This document shows, piece by piece, positions 1 through 7,905 of a stretch of 64,000 nt of DNA; within the stretch, counting starts at the first letter, position 1, and each line of letters begins with the position of its first letter. The notes below the pieces were generated by a model that saw only the letters and a program-made list of their open reading frames with translations, made no database searches and was not told where the DNA came from. The stretch comes from JANNBN01 sp963763885 (GTDB taxonomy: Bacteria; Actinomycetota; Acidimicrobiia; Acidimicrobiales; JANYDT01): the NCBI GenBank assembly GCA_963763885.1, contig CAVXQD010000007.1:1612001-1676000 (forward strand). Reading direction: 5' to 3'. The position numbers and the translations under genes are program-made.

Positions 1-109
1 CTTCGGGTCGACTATCCCATGCACCGACAATCTGCAAATCAGGATAGGACTGCAGGGTTCGGTAGTAATAGTCGGCGACGTAACCCGTTCCGACGAGCGA
101 AATCAGCAC
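1..109 (-). CDS. Gfo/Idh/MocA-type oxidoreductase, N-terminus only
   Basis: Partial gene running off the left edge; only the first 36 or so codons are visible. The minus strand reads from a GTG at 109 preceded by a clear GGAGGA ribosome site (about 114-119). The peptide starts VLISLVGTGYVADYYYR and continues to LQIVGAWDSRPE, a beta strand, a GxGxxA dinucleotide-binding loop, a helix and an acidic second-strand end. That pattern is typical of NAD(P)-dependent Gfo/Idh/MocA sugar dehydrogenases. The same frame stays open upstream to about position 215, but the ribosome site and the fold start argue for 109. It diverges from hemE. The substrate cannot be told. Confidence 0.7.
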   Translation of the reverse strand, partial: MLISLVGTGYVADYYYRTLQSYPDLQIVGAWDSRPE

Positions 110-238
110 AGTTCCTCCGGTGGCCAGTTGCTCGAAAACGCGCAGATGCGCGCGCCCCGTACCCACTAGGTGAGCAACCAACTCTACTCGCCACTTTTCG
201 AGGCACCTCGTCACGGTTGGTGATCGCACGAGTCGGAT

Positions 239-244
239 TACCCT
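239..244 (+). promoter_or_regulatory. Putative -10 box of leaderless hemE
   Basis: TACCCT lies 6 nt before the GTG at 251. The same TAnnnT plus 6-7 nt geometry is seen at several other genes in the window, which suggests that transcription begins at the start codon. No Shine-Dalgarno sequence is present. Confidence 0.4.
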
Positions 245-250
245 GTGTAT

Positions 251-1303
251 GTGCTGTCCCCCTCCCATACCCCGCTCGCCGCTTCCCCGTTCCTGGCGGC
301 GTGTCGGGGAGACCAGCCCTCCCGGACTCCGGTGTGGTTCATGCGTCAAGCCGGTCGCAGCCTGCCCGAGTATCGGGCCATTCGCGCCCGCGTCGGCTTT
401 CACGAAATGATCACTACCCCGGAGCTAGCCGCCGAAGTCACGCTGCAGCCGGTGCGCCGTCACGGGGTGGACGCCGCAGTCTTCTTCTCCGACATCATCA
501 CGCCCGTGCAAGCCGTGGTTGAAGGGGTCAGTGTCGAGACGGGCAAAGGCCCCGTCATCCAAAAGCCGTTTCGAACGATGGATGACATTGCTCGGCTTCG
601 TCCGCTCAATCCAGCCTCCGATGTGCCGTATGTCGCCGAAGCCATTTCGCTTTGCTGCGAAGAACTCGACCCCCTGGGCGTCCCAGTCATCGGGTTCGCA
701 GGAGCTCCCTTTACGCTTGCCACCTACCTCGTGGAAGGCGGCAAGTCGAAAGACTTCGCGCACACAAAGGCCCTCATGTACGGTCAGACGGAAGTGTTCC
801 ATGCGCTGATGAACCGGTTGGCCGACTATGCAATCGCGTCGCTCAGCGCGCAGATCAACGCGGGGGCGGCGGCAGTCCAACTCTTCGACAGTTGGGCGGG
901 CATTTTGAACGAGGCGGACTATCGCCATTTCGTCCTCCCACACTCAACGCGGATCTTCACAGAGTTGAGTGCACACGAGGTCCCGATGATTCACTTTGGT
1001 GTTGGCACTGGTGAGTTGCTCACCGCGATGGCTCATGCCGGGCCAAACCTTGTGGGAGTCGATTGGCGTGTGTCGCTCTCCGATGCTCGCCGACGAGTAC
1101 CCCCTGAAGTTGGGCTCCAGGGCAATTTGGACCCGGTGATGCTGCTCGCCCCATGGTCAGTGATCGAAGAACGAGTGAGGGCGCTCGTCGACGAAGGAAG
1201 AGCTCTCGGGCCTTCATGGATCTGCAACATCGGCCACGGGGTGCTGCCCGAAACCGATCCGACGGTCATCACTCGAGTCGTCGAACTTATCCATTCACTC
1301 TGA
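251..1303 (+). CDS. hemE: Uroporphyrinogen decarboxylase
   Basis: Cytosolic enzyme of heme synthesis that converts uroporphyrinogen III to coproporphyrinogen III by four decarboxylations. The two family signatures are present: PVWFMRQAGRSLPEYR near the N-terminus (arginines that bind substrate carboxylates) and GFAGAPFTLATYLVEG in the middle. The Asp of the FFSD segment is the conserved catalytic region. The length of about 350 aa is normal. The frame opens with GTG at 245, but GTG 251 fits the putative -10 box at 239-244 better. The next heme gene starts 36 bp downstream on the same strand, so the two are probably co-transcribed. Confidence 0.95.
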   Translation: MLSPSHTPLAASPFLAACRGDQPSRTPVWFMRQAGRSLPEYRAIRARVGFHEMITTPELAAEVTLQPVRRHGVDAAVFFSDIITPVQAVVEGVSVETGKGPVIQKPFRTMDDIARLRPLNPASDVPYVAEAISLCCEELDPLGVPVIGFAGAPFTLATYLVEGGKSKDFAHTKALMYGQTEVFHALMNRLADYAIASLSAQINAGAAAVQLFDSWAGILNEADYRHFVLPHSTRIFTELSAHEVPMIHFGVGTGELLTAMAHAGPNLVGVDWRVSLSDARRRVPPEVGLQGNLDPVMLLAPWSVIEERVRALVDEGRALGPSWICNIGHGVLPETDPTVITRVVELIHSL

Positions 1304-1339
1304 CCCGGCTGTTGCCACACCGGTGCAGCTCGACTGACT

Positions 1340-2746
1340 ATGGAACACATCGACATCGCGATCATCGGGGCGGGCATCGCGGGGCTTACTGCGGCGTACC
1401 GTATCTCCCAGAACACCCCCGGCGTCAGGTGGGTCGTCTTCGAGTCCGCACCGGTCACCGGCGGGCTCCTCGGCTCGGCGCGGGTTGCCGACCGAACGGT
1501 GGATACCGCGGCCGATGCGTTCCTGGCGCGGGTTCACGGTGCCGTGGATCTCGCGGTTGAACTCGGGCTCGGTGATGACCTTGTTGCACCATCAACCGGC
1601 CAGGCCACCGTTGTGGTCAACGGTAGGCTCCGCCAACTGCCCGCCGGTTTGGTCCTCGGAGTTCCAACGGACCTCGACGCGCTTGCGGCAAGCAGCATCG
1701 TGTCCCCCGAGGGGCTCCGCATCGCGGCGCAAGATCTCACGACGGATCGCCCTTTCGCCGGCACGGCAGACCGAAGCGTTGCCGAGGCAGTCGGGTCACA
1801 CCTTGGATCCGAAGTTGTCCAACGTCTTGTTGACCCACTCCTTGGCGGAATTTCCGCAGCGAACAGCGATCAGCTTTCGGTGAATGCCGTGTCGCCGCTC
1901 ATCGCCGCCGCTGCTAGAGAACCGCGGCTCATGGCTGCACTCATTGACCAACAGGCAAGTGCTGCGCGCGGCCAGATCGGGGTCACCGAGCAGCGGCCCG
2001 TGTTTCTCGCCCCTCGTCGAGGTATCCACCAACTTGTGACAGCGCTCACGGCACAGGTGGCCGACCACGTTCGATCCACGAATGCTGTCCGCTCAGTCCA
2101 CCGACACGAGGATCGGTGGATCCTTGAGACGGTAACGGGACCCGTGTCCGCAGCGCGTGTGATTGCCGCCACCCCCGCGTATGTCACCGCTGCGTTGTTT
2201 GACGATGCCGCTCGACAGGCGCCTGACATCGCGACGATGGTCGCCAGGCTCCGCGTCATCCGGTACGCCTCGGTTGCCCTTGTTGTGCTTGCCTACCGGT
2301 CGGCTGACGCCCACCTGCCTTCTGGGAGTGGGATGCTTGTGCCGCGGATCGAGAATCGCTTCGTGACGGCAGCGTCATGGTGGGACCAGAAGTGGCCCCA
2401 CCTCCGTTCCGACGAGCACGTGCTGATTCGTGCAAGCGTCGGTCGAATCGACGACGTCAGGTTCAAAAGCCTCACCGACACGGAACTTGTTGCCGCTGTC
2501 CACACGGACCTCGCTTCGATCGGCGGGGTCCACCTGACAGCGCAGCCGGTGGATACCCATGTGGGCCGGTGGGTGGACTCATTTGCCCAATATGACGTCG
2601 GACACGAAGCAAGAATCGATGCTCTGCGCACAACGCTTCCGGCGGGGATTTACCTGGCAGGTGCCGCCCTTCGTGGCGTCGGACTTCCCGCATGCATTCG
2701 CGGAGCCGGGGAAGCTGCTCGCCAAGTGATTGAGTCCCTGGAGTAA
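1340..2746 (+). CDS. hemY: Coproporphyrinogen/protoporphyrinogen oxidase (HemY/CgoX type)
   Basis: FAD-dependent flavoprotein of 468 aa that oxidises a porphyrinogen to the porphyrin with molecular oxygen. It opens with the FAD-binding IIGAGIAGLTAAYR loop, has the GG(L)LGS segment that follows in this family, and ends with a second FAD motif around AGAALRGVGLPACIRGAG. In actinobacteria this enzyme normally acts on coproporphyrinogen III, before iron insertion by a HemH of the type found here at 25.8 kb; that assignment rests on family knowledge, not on this sequence. It follows hemE directly. No ribosome site is evident before ATG 1340. Confidence 0.9.
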   Translation: MEHIDIAIIGAGIAGLTAAYRISQNTPGVRWVVFESAPVTGGLLGSARVADRTVDTAADAFLARVHGAVDLAVELGLGDDLVAPSTGQATVVVNGRLRQLPAGLVLGVPTDLDALAASSIVSPEGLRIAAQDLTTDRPFAGTADRSVAEAVGSHLGSEVVQRLVDPLLGGISAANSDQLSVNAVSPLIAAAAREPRLMAALIDQQASAARGQIGVTEQRPVFLAPRRGIHQLVTALTAQVADHVRSTNAVRSVHRHEDRWILETVTGPVSAARVIAATPAYVTAALFDDAARQAPDIATMVARLRVIRYASVALVVLAYRSADAHLPSGSGMLVPRIENRFVTAASWWDQKWPHLRSDEHVLIRASVGRIDDVRFKSLTDTELVAAVHTDLASIGGVHLTAQPVDTHVGRWVDSFAQYDVGHEARIDALRTTLPAGIYLAGAALRGVGLPACIRGAGEAARQVIESLE

Positions 2747-2860
2747 AGCAGCGAATAGCTGATCGCTGGTGTCAGCCCTGGTTCATTACTTCTCGGGCTT
2801 TGAGTCGCTCCTCGCGGCTGATCAATTCAGAACCGATGCACAGCAGCCGATAGCGCGCTT
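2747..2860. other. Intergenic region before the GGDEF-EAL gene
   Basis: About 114 bp between the heme oxidase and the GGDEF-EAL reading frame. I looked for a c-di-GMP riboswitch because of the gene that follows and could not recognise its conserved core. No clear terminator or promoter was seen. Confidence 0.3.
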
Positions 2861-3012
2861 GTGAATAGTTCGGTTCCTCGCGGCGGCGGCCGAGGTCGAG
2901 AGCGCGCCTTTGCGCTCGTGATTGTGATCGTTTGCGGCGCGGCTGCGTTTGGCCTGTTCGGCGATGGTTACGCCGCAACCGTGATCATTGAGTTGACGGC
3001 CACGGCAACTCT

Positions 3013-5148
3013 GTGGCTACGTTGGCTGGATTACGCAGTTTGAGATCAAGGGATCGCGCTCCGTGGTCCTGGCTCGTGTTCGGGATGGCACTTTGGGTCA
3101 TCGGCGACATCGGCTGGGATCTCACGGCCTACTTTGCAGGTGAACCGCCTTCAGTCTCGATCGCAGACGTGCCTTACCTCATTGGCTACCCGGTGGTCGC
3201 CGTCGACGCGTTGAAACTATTGAAACTTCGCTCCCCGTTGAGCGACCGAGAAGGTCTGCTCGACGGCTTAGCGGTGTCCGTGTCGGCGACCATGGTCGCT
3301 TGGCAATTCTTCATCCTTCCAGCGCGAGATTCCAGCGCGTCGCATGTTGCTCAGGTCATCACCGGCGCCTACCCAATCGGCGACGTCATCCTCCTTTCGG
3401 TCACCGCCTGGTTGGCGTTCTCGCCCGGCAAATCCAGCGGCGCGTTACGCCTGCTCATGGCGTTCGCCGGTGCAACGCTCATCCTCGACACCGGTTACGC
3501 ATTGTCCTTGAGTTCCGAATCCGACGGTCTTCTGCGCGTTGTCAACGCGTTGTATCCGGTGTCGTACTTGTTCCTCTGCACCGCAATTCGCCACCGTGAG
3601 GTGCTCGATGTCACCGAGCCTGTGCATCAGCTCGTTCGTCGCACCAACCCCGTCAGGCTCGTCCTCCTTGGGCTGAGCCTCTACACAGCCCCGATGTTGG
3701 CGTTTGTCAGCGTCGAAGGGACGCCAGAGACCCTGATAGTTGGGTTGTTCGGCACCACGCTGCTGACACTGGTTGTTATCACCCGGTTTGTGCTACTTGT
3801 CCGAGAACGCGAGGAGATGGAAGCAGCTGCCGCCTTCAAAGCCCTCCACGACGAGCTCACAGGTTTGGCCAACCGACAGCTCCTCCTGGACCGCATCGAC
3901 TTCGCGCAACAACGACATCAGCGCAACGGCAGGCCATATGCCGTTCTCTTCGTGGACCTGGACCGTTTCAAAAGCGTCAACGACACCTGGGGTCACGCAG
4001 TGGGCAACGAAGTGCTCATTTCCGTAGCGAAATCCCTACGTTCAGCCGTTCGAGCGGAAGACCTGGTGGCACGGATCGGCGGCGACGAGTTTGCGCTGCT
4101 GTGCGAAAACGTGGCCCACATTGAACTTGTTCACGCCATGGCCCACAGGATTGTGGCTCGCCTTGGTCGGGACCTACCAATTCAGGCCAAGCTCGTCTCC
4201 GCGAGTGTTGGCGTGGTGATTATCGAACCCGGTAACACCGATGCAACGGACGCAGAATCCGTGCTGCACCGCGCCGACCTCGCTATGTATCGGGTCAAGA
4301 GCGATGGCGGCAGGGCTTGGCGAGAGTTCGACGACGAACTTCGGCAATGGTCGGCGCAGCGCAGAACCATTGAGGCCGAGCTAGCCGACGCGATCGAACT
4401 GAACGAACTTCGACTCGTGTACCAACCAATAGTTGCGTTGGACCGCTCCGAAAGTGTTGGTTTGGAAGCTCTCCTGCGGTGGGACCGTCCAGGGCGCAGC
4501 GCAATTTCACCGGCCGACTTCATCCCTGTCGCAGAGGCCACCGGCCTGATCATTCCGATCGGCGAATGGGTGTTGAACGAAGCCGCACGGTTTGCGGCCC
4601 GAACAACAGCCGGGTACGTGACGATGAACGTATCTGCCGTTCAGTTGCGCCGCTCCGACGTTGCAGCTGCGTTCGGGAAGGCGGTCACCGCCTCGGGCGC
4701 TGACCCACTCCGTCTTGTGGTTGAACTAACTGAATCGGCGCTGTTGACCGACGTCGAGAAGGTTGATGCGACACTCGCAAACCTGGTCGCCCTCGGTGCC
4801 CGGATCGCTGTCGACGACTTCGGTACTGGTTACTCCAGTCTTGGCTACATCGATCGTTTCCCTGTCAGCATTGTCAAAGTGGACAAGTCCCTAGTTGATC
4901 GTGTGGACGAGGACGAGTCGCAATGTGCAGTAGTCCGCGCCATTACGGGACTGGCTGCGTCCCTCGGGTTTACCGTCGTTGCCGAAGGCATCGAACGGGA
5001 GTCACAACGCAAAGCACTGATGGAACTCGATGTTCACTACGGCCAGGGATGGCTGTTCTGCCGGGCGATGGAACCTGATGCGGCATTGGAGTTTCACCGC
5101 AGCTTCGGGCAGGTCCCGGCTGTTCTCGAAACAAGCCAGAGGCCCTGA
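3013..5148 (+). CDS. Membrane-bound GGDEF-EAL protein (c-di-GMP synthesis and breakdown)
   Basis: Signalling protein with several N-terminal membrane helices (about residues 15-265), then a GGDEF domain (about 275-435) and an EAL domain (about 445-700). The cyclase site is intact (RIGGDEFALLCE) and is preceded by an RAED inhibitory I-site at the usual five-residue distance. The phosphodiesterase domain keeps EALLRW, DDFGTGYSSLGY and the catalytic lysine segment IVKVDKSLV, so both activities are possible. The frame starts at GTG 3013, but a second frame (2861-3043) encodes a plausible first membrane segment and overlaps by 31 bp. The true protein may be about 50 residues longer if a one-base frame error exists near 3010-3040. 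Confidence 0.88.
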   Translation: MATLAGLRSLRSRDRAPWSWLVFGMALWVIGDIGWDLTAYFAGEPPSVSIADVPYLIGYPVVAVDALKLLKLRSPLSDREGLLDGLAVSVSATMVAWQFFILPARDSSASHVAQVITGAYPIGDVILLSVTAWLAFSPGKSSGALRLLMAFAGATLILDTGYALSLSSESDGLLRVVNALYPVSYLFLCTAIRHREVLDVTEPVHQLVRRTNPVRLVLLGLSLYTAPMLAFVSVEGTPETLIVGLFGTTLLTLVVITRFVLLVREREEMEAAAAFKALHDELTGLANRQLLLDRIDFAQQRHQRNGRPYAVLFVDLDRFKSVNDTWGHAVGNEVLISVAKSLRSAVRAEDLVARIGGDEFALLCENVAHIELVHAMAHRIVARLGRDLPIQAKLVSASVGVVIIEPGNTDATDAESVLHRADLAMYRVKSDGGRAWREFDDELRQWSAQRRTIEAELADAIELNELRLVYQPIVALDRSESVGLEALLRWDRPGRSAISPADFIPVAEATGLIIPIGEWVLNEAARFAARTTAGYVTMNVSAVQLRRSDVAAAFGKAVTASGADPLRLVVELTESALLTDVEKVDATLANLVALGARIAVDDFGTGYSSLGYIDRFPVSIVKVDKSLVDRVDEDESQCAVVRAITGLAASLGFTVVAEGIERESQRKALMELDVHYGQGWLFCRAMEPDAALEFHRSFGQVPAVLETSQRP

Positions 5149-5185
5149 GTAACTAACTCGACCCCGGCGCGCTAGCAATAGGCCC

Positions 5186-6139
5186 GTGACTACCGATCGA
5201 GAGCCGCTCCCGACCGGGCTGAGCCCGATGCTTGCGACGGCAGGGTCACTTCCGTCGGTTCGTTCGGGATGGACCTACGAGACAAAGTGGGATGGCGTTC
5301 GCGGACTCGTCGCGATTTCTTCTGAGGGCGAGCTCCGGATCAGAAGCCGCGCTGGCAACGACGTCACCCAGCAATTTCCCGAGCTGGAGTCGCTGGTCAA
5401 AGCAGCGGACGGTCACGGCCTACTGCTCGACGGGGAGATTGTCGCTTTCGACGCTGCCGGCAAACCGAGCTTCAACCGGGTTCAGGGCCGTCTGGGCGTA
5501 ACCGGGAGCGCCGCACGGTTGCGTAGTGAAGACAACCCAGTTCTGCTTGCAGTGTTTGATCTTTTGCATCTCGACGGGTTCTCCACGCGTCGCCTGCCGT
5601 TTGAGAATCGCCGGTCCCTGCTCGAACAATTGGAGTTCGGGCGTGGCGCGCATTGGCACCTTTCGGTGCTGCACGATGACGGCGACGCTTTGCGCGAGAT
5701 CACACGTGCTGCTGGGCTGGAAGGGGTGGTTGCGAAGCGCCTGGATTCGCCATATCTCCCGAGCGTCCGTTCGAAGGCGTGGATCAAGGTCCGCAACATG
5801 AACCAGGACACCTTTGTTGTGGGTGGATGGATACCGGGGGAAGGCCGACGCCAGGACTCCATTGGTTCACTCCTCATCGGGGTTCCACTGGATGACACCG
5901 GTGGTCCGTTGCAGTGGGTGGGGCGCGTTGGGACCGGCTTCACAAACGCAGAAATCGTGAAGCTGCGTGGCTTGCTGGCACCGTTGGTGCAACCGGAAAG
6001 TCCGTTCGATTCCGACGTGGGAGATCGGAACGCGGTATTCACACAACCACGGCTGGTTGTTTCCGTGTCGTACCTCGAATACACCGCAGACGGTGTGTTG
6101 AGGTCACCTTCCTACAAGGGCCTCGTCCCAAACAGCTGA
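5186..6139 (+). CDS. ATP-dependent DNA ligase (LigC/LigD ligase-domain type)
   Basis: 317-residue nick-sealing ligase of the bacterial non-homologous end-joining family. It has the adenylation motif YETKWDGVRG with the nucleophilic lysine, LLLDGEIVAFD (motif III), a motif IV segment GLEGVVAKRL, motif V WIKVR, and a C-terminal OB fold. The opening PMLATAG is typical of LigD ligase domains. It is free-standing, not fused to the polymerase domain as in mycobacterial LigD. The start is GTG 5186. It lies 50 bp before ku, and the NHEJ polymerase follows, so the three genes form one repair unit. Confidence 0.9.
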   Translation: MTTDREPLPTGLSPMLATAGSLPSVRSGWTYETKWDGVRGLVAISSEGELRIRSRAGNDVTQQFPELESLVKAADGHGLLLDGEIVAFDAAGKPSFNRVQGRLGVTGSAARLRSEDNPVLLAVFDLLHLDGFSTRRLPFENRRSLLEQLEFGRGAHWHLSVLHDDGDALREITRAAGLEGVVAKRLDSPYLPSVRSKAWIKVRNMNQDTFVVGGWIPGEGRRQDSIGSLLIGVPLDDTGGPLQWVGRVGTGFTNAEIVKLRGLLAPLVQPESPFDSDVGDRNAVFTQPRLVVSVSYLEYTADGVLRSPSYKGLVPNS

Positions 6140-6177
6140 TGCGCTGTGGGGCCGTGCGATTCGGGGCCAGGCCTCGG

Positions 6178-6183
6178 TAGCAT
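6178..6183 (+). promoter_or_regulatory. Putative -10 box of leaderless ku
   Basis: TAGCAT is followed by 6 nt and then ATG 6190, matching the leaderless geometry at hemE, the DUF937 gene, fic, the 43-kb dehydrogenase and the ABC ATPase. No Shine-Dalgarno sequence is present. Confidence 0.4.
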
Positions 6184-6189
6184 GCCTGT

Positions 6190-6987
6190 ATGGCACGACC
6201 GATCTGGACCGGCACGATCTCTTTCGCATTGCTCAGCGTGCCCGTGAAGCTGTACACGGCAACGCGCTCGAAAGACATCTCGTTTAACCAGCTTGAACGA
6301 TCAACAGGCAAGCGAATCAAGCAGAAGCGCGTCTCGGCAGACACTGGCGAAGAGGTCTCGACCGAAGACATCGTCAAGGGCTACGAGCTGTCCAAAGATC
6401 GCTACGTGGTCGTTGAGCCATCTGAACTGGATGCGCTGGCACCTACCGACGCAACCAACGAGAAGACCGTGCAGATTCTCGATTTCATCGACGGTGCAGA
6501 AATCGACCCTATCTACTACGAGAAGGGTTACTACATCGCCCCGGACAAGGGTGGCGCACGACCGTATTCGTTGCTCGTGCAGGCGATGAAGGCCACCAAC
6601 AAAGTGGCAATCGCCAAGGTTGTGATGCGCCAAAAGGAGTACATCGTGGCCATTCGGCCGAAGGGCGACTACCTCTGTATGGAAACAATGTTGTTCCAAG
6701 ATGAGTTGGTTGACGCTTCGGAAATCGATGAGTTGGCCAACGTCACCACCGAGCTCAACGAGCGTGAACTCGAGATGGCCAAAATGTTGGTTGAGACAAG
6801 CACGAGCGAATTCGACCCGTCGAAGTACAAAGACGAGTACCGCGAAAAAGTCCTGGCTCTCATCGAAGCAAAAGCTGCAGGCGAGGTGTTCGAACTTCCG
6901 AAGGAGAACAAGCCCGCACAGGTCGTCGACCTGATGGCCGCGCTCGAAGCAAGTCTTGCGGCGGCCAAAGCCAGGAAGTCTGCCTGA
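6190..6987 (+). CDS. ku: Non-homologous end-joining protein Ku
   Basis: 265-residue bacterial Ku, a homodimeric ring that threads onto double-strand DNA ends and recruits the ligase and polymerase encoded on either side. The N-terminus MARPIWTGTISFALLSVPVKLY is diagnostic (shown here only as the family start), followed by the beta-barrel core and a short basic C-terminal tail (AAAKARKSA). The length is normal. It sits 50 bp after the ligase and 3 bp before the polymerase gene, implying a single mRNA from at least this point. Confidence 0.95.
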   Translation: MARPIWTGTISFALLSVPVKLYTATRSKDISFNQLERSTGKRIKQKRVSADTGEEVSTEDIVKGYELSKDRYVVVEPSELDALAPTDATNEKTVQILDFIDGAEIDPIYYEKGYYIAPDKGGARPYSLLVQAMKATNKVAIAKVVMRQKEYIVAIRPKGDYLCMETMLFQDELVDASEIDELANVTTELNERELEMAKMLVETSTSEFDPSKYKDEYREKVLALIEAKAAGEVFELPKENKPAQVVDLMAALEASLAAAKARKSA

Positions 6988-6990
6988 GCT

Positions 6991-7905
6991 GTGGCAACTG
7001 CTGGGACGGGTACCAGTGTTGTCATCGAGGGCCGAACCCTTGGGTTGTCCAACCTCGATAAGAACCTCTATCCGGACACACCAAGCGGTTTCACAAAAGG
7101 GCAAGTCATCGATTATTACGTGCGCATAGCACCCGTGATGCTCCCACACCTGGCGGGACGCGCCTGCACCATGGTGCGGTTCCCCGACGGAGTGACCAAC
7201 AAGAGCTTCTTTGCCAAGAACCTGCCCACCCACGCACCAGAGTGGTTCGACCGCGTTGAACGCAACGACGTCAGCTACGGCATCGTCAACGAACTCGCCG
7301 CGCTGGTATGGGCCGGCAACATGGCTGGTATCGAACTGCACGTGCCGATGCATCGGGACGGCGACGGCCCGTCGGGCAATCCACAGCGCTCCCCCCTTCC
7401 GGACCGCATTGTGTTCGATCTCGACCCCGGCCCCAACACAGACATCCGGCAGTGCTCGCAAGTGGCCCAGCTCATCAATGAACTCATCACACCACTGGGT
7501 TTTGCGATGGCGGCCAAGACCAGCGGCTCCAAGGGACTGCAGCTGTACGCCACCCCGCCGTCACCAATGGAATACGCGGGCGAAGCCGGCACTACAGCGT
7601 TCGCAAAACAAGTCGCCGAGGGTCTTGAGCGCGCCAACCCCTCTTTGGTTGTTTCGAGGATGACCAAAGACCTTCGCGAGAACAAGGTGCTGATCGACTG
7701 GAGCCAGAACGTGCCAGCGAAAACCACCGTTGCCGTGTATTCGTTACGCGCCCGGACGGACCCCACGGTCAGCACACCGGTCACGTGGGAAGAGATCCAT
7801 GCGGCGGCAGACGGAGCGCCTCTTCGATTCACCGCAAGCGAGGTGCTCGCTAGAGTCGCTGAGCACGGCGACCTGTTCGGCCAACCGTGGACACAAGCCG
7901 CGTGA
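6991..7905 (+). CDS. NHEJ DNA polymerase (LigD polymerase domain, primase-like)
   Basis: 304-residue archaeo-eukaryotic-primase-type polymerase that fills gaps at double-strand breaks, preferring ribonucleotides in characterised relatives. It begins with the family pattern LSNLDKNLYPD and contains the metal-binding DxD in FDLDPG and the AAKTSGSKGLQLY segment that binds the nucleotide. It is a stand-alone version of the LigD polymerase domain; no nuclease domain is encoded here. The start is GTG 6991, three bases after ku ends. Its TGA stop overlaps the GTG of the next gene (GTGA), so translation of lnt is probably coupled to it. Confidence 0.92.
   Translation: MATAGTGTSVVIEGRTLGLSNLDKNLYPDTPSGFTKGQVIDYYVRIAPVMLPHLAGRACTMVRFPDGVTNKSFFAKNLPTHAPEWFDRVERNDVSYGIVNELAALVWAGNMAGIELHVPMHRDGDGPSGNPQRSPLPDRIVFDLDPGPNTDIRQCSQVAQLINELITPLGFAMAAKTSGSKGLQLYATPPSPMEYAGEAGTTAFAKQVAEGLERANPSLVVSRMTKDLRENKVLIDWSQNVPAKTTVAVYSLRARTDPTVSTPVTWEEIHAAADGAPLRFTASEVLARVAEHGDLFGQPWTQAA

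Noticed and set aside
2747..2860. c-di-GMP riboswitch before the GGDEF-EAL gene
   Set aside because: The conserved core of the known classes could not be recognised.
6301..7461. Long antisense frame (386 codons) on the minus strand
   Set aside because: It lies opposite ku and the NHEJ polymerase, both of which are clearly real; the antisense protein has no recognisable pattern and is a product of high GC.
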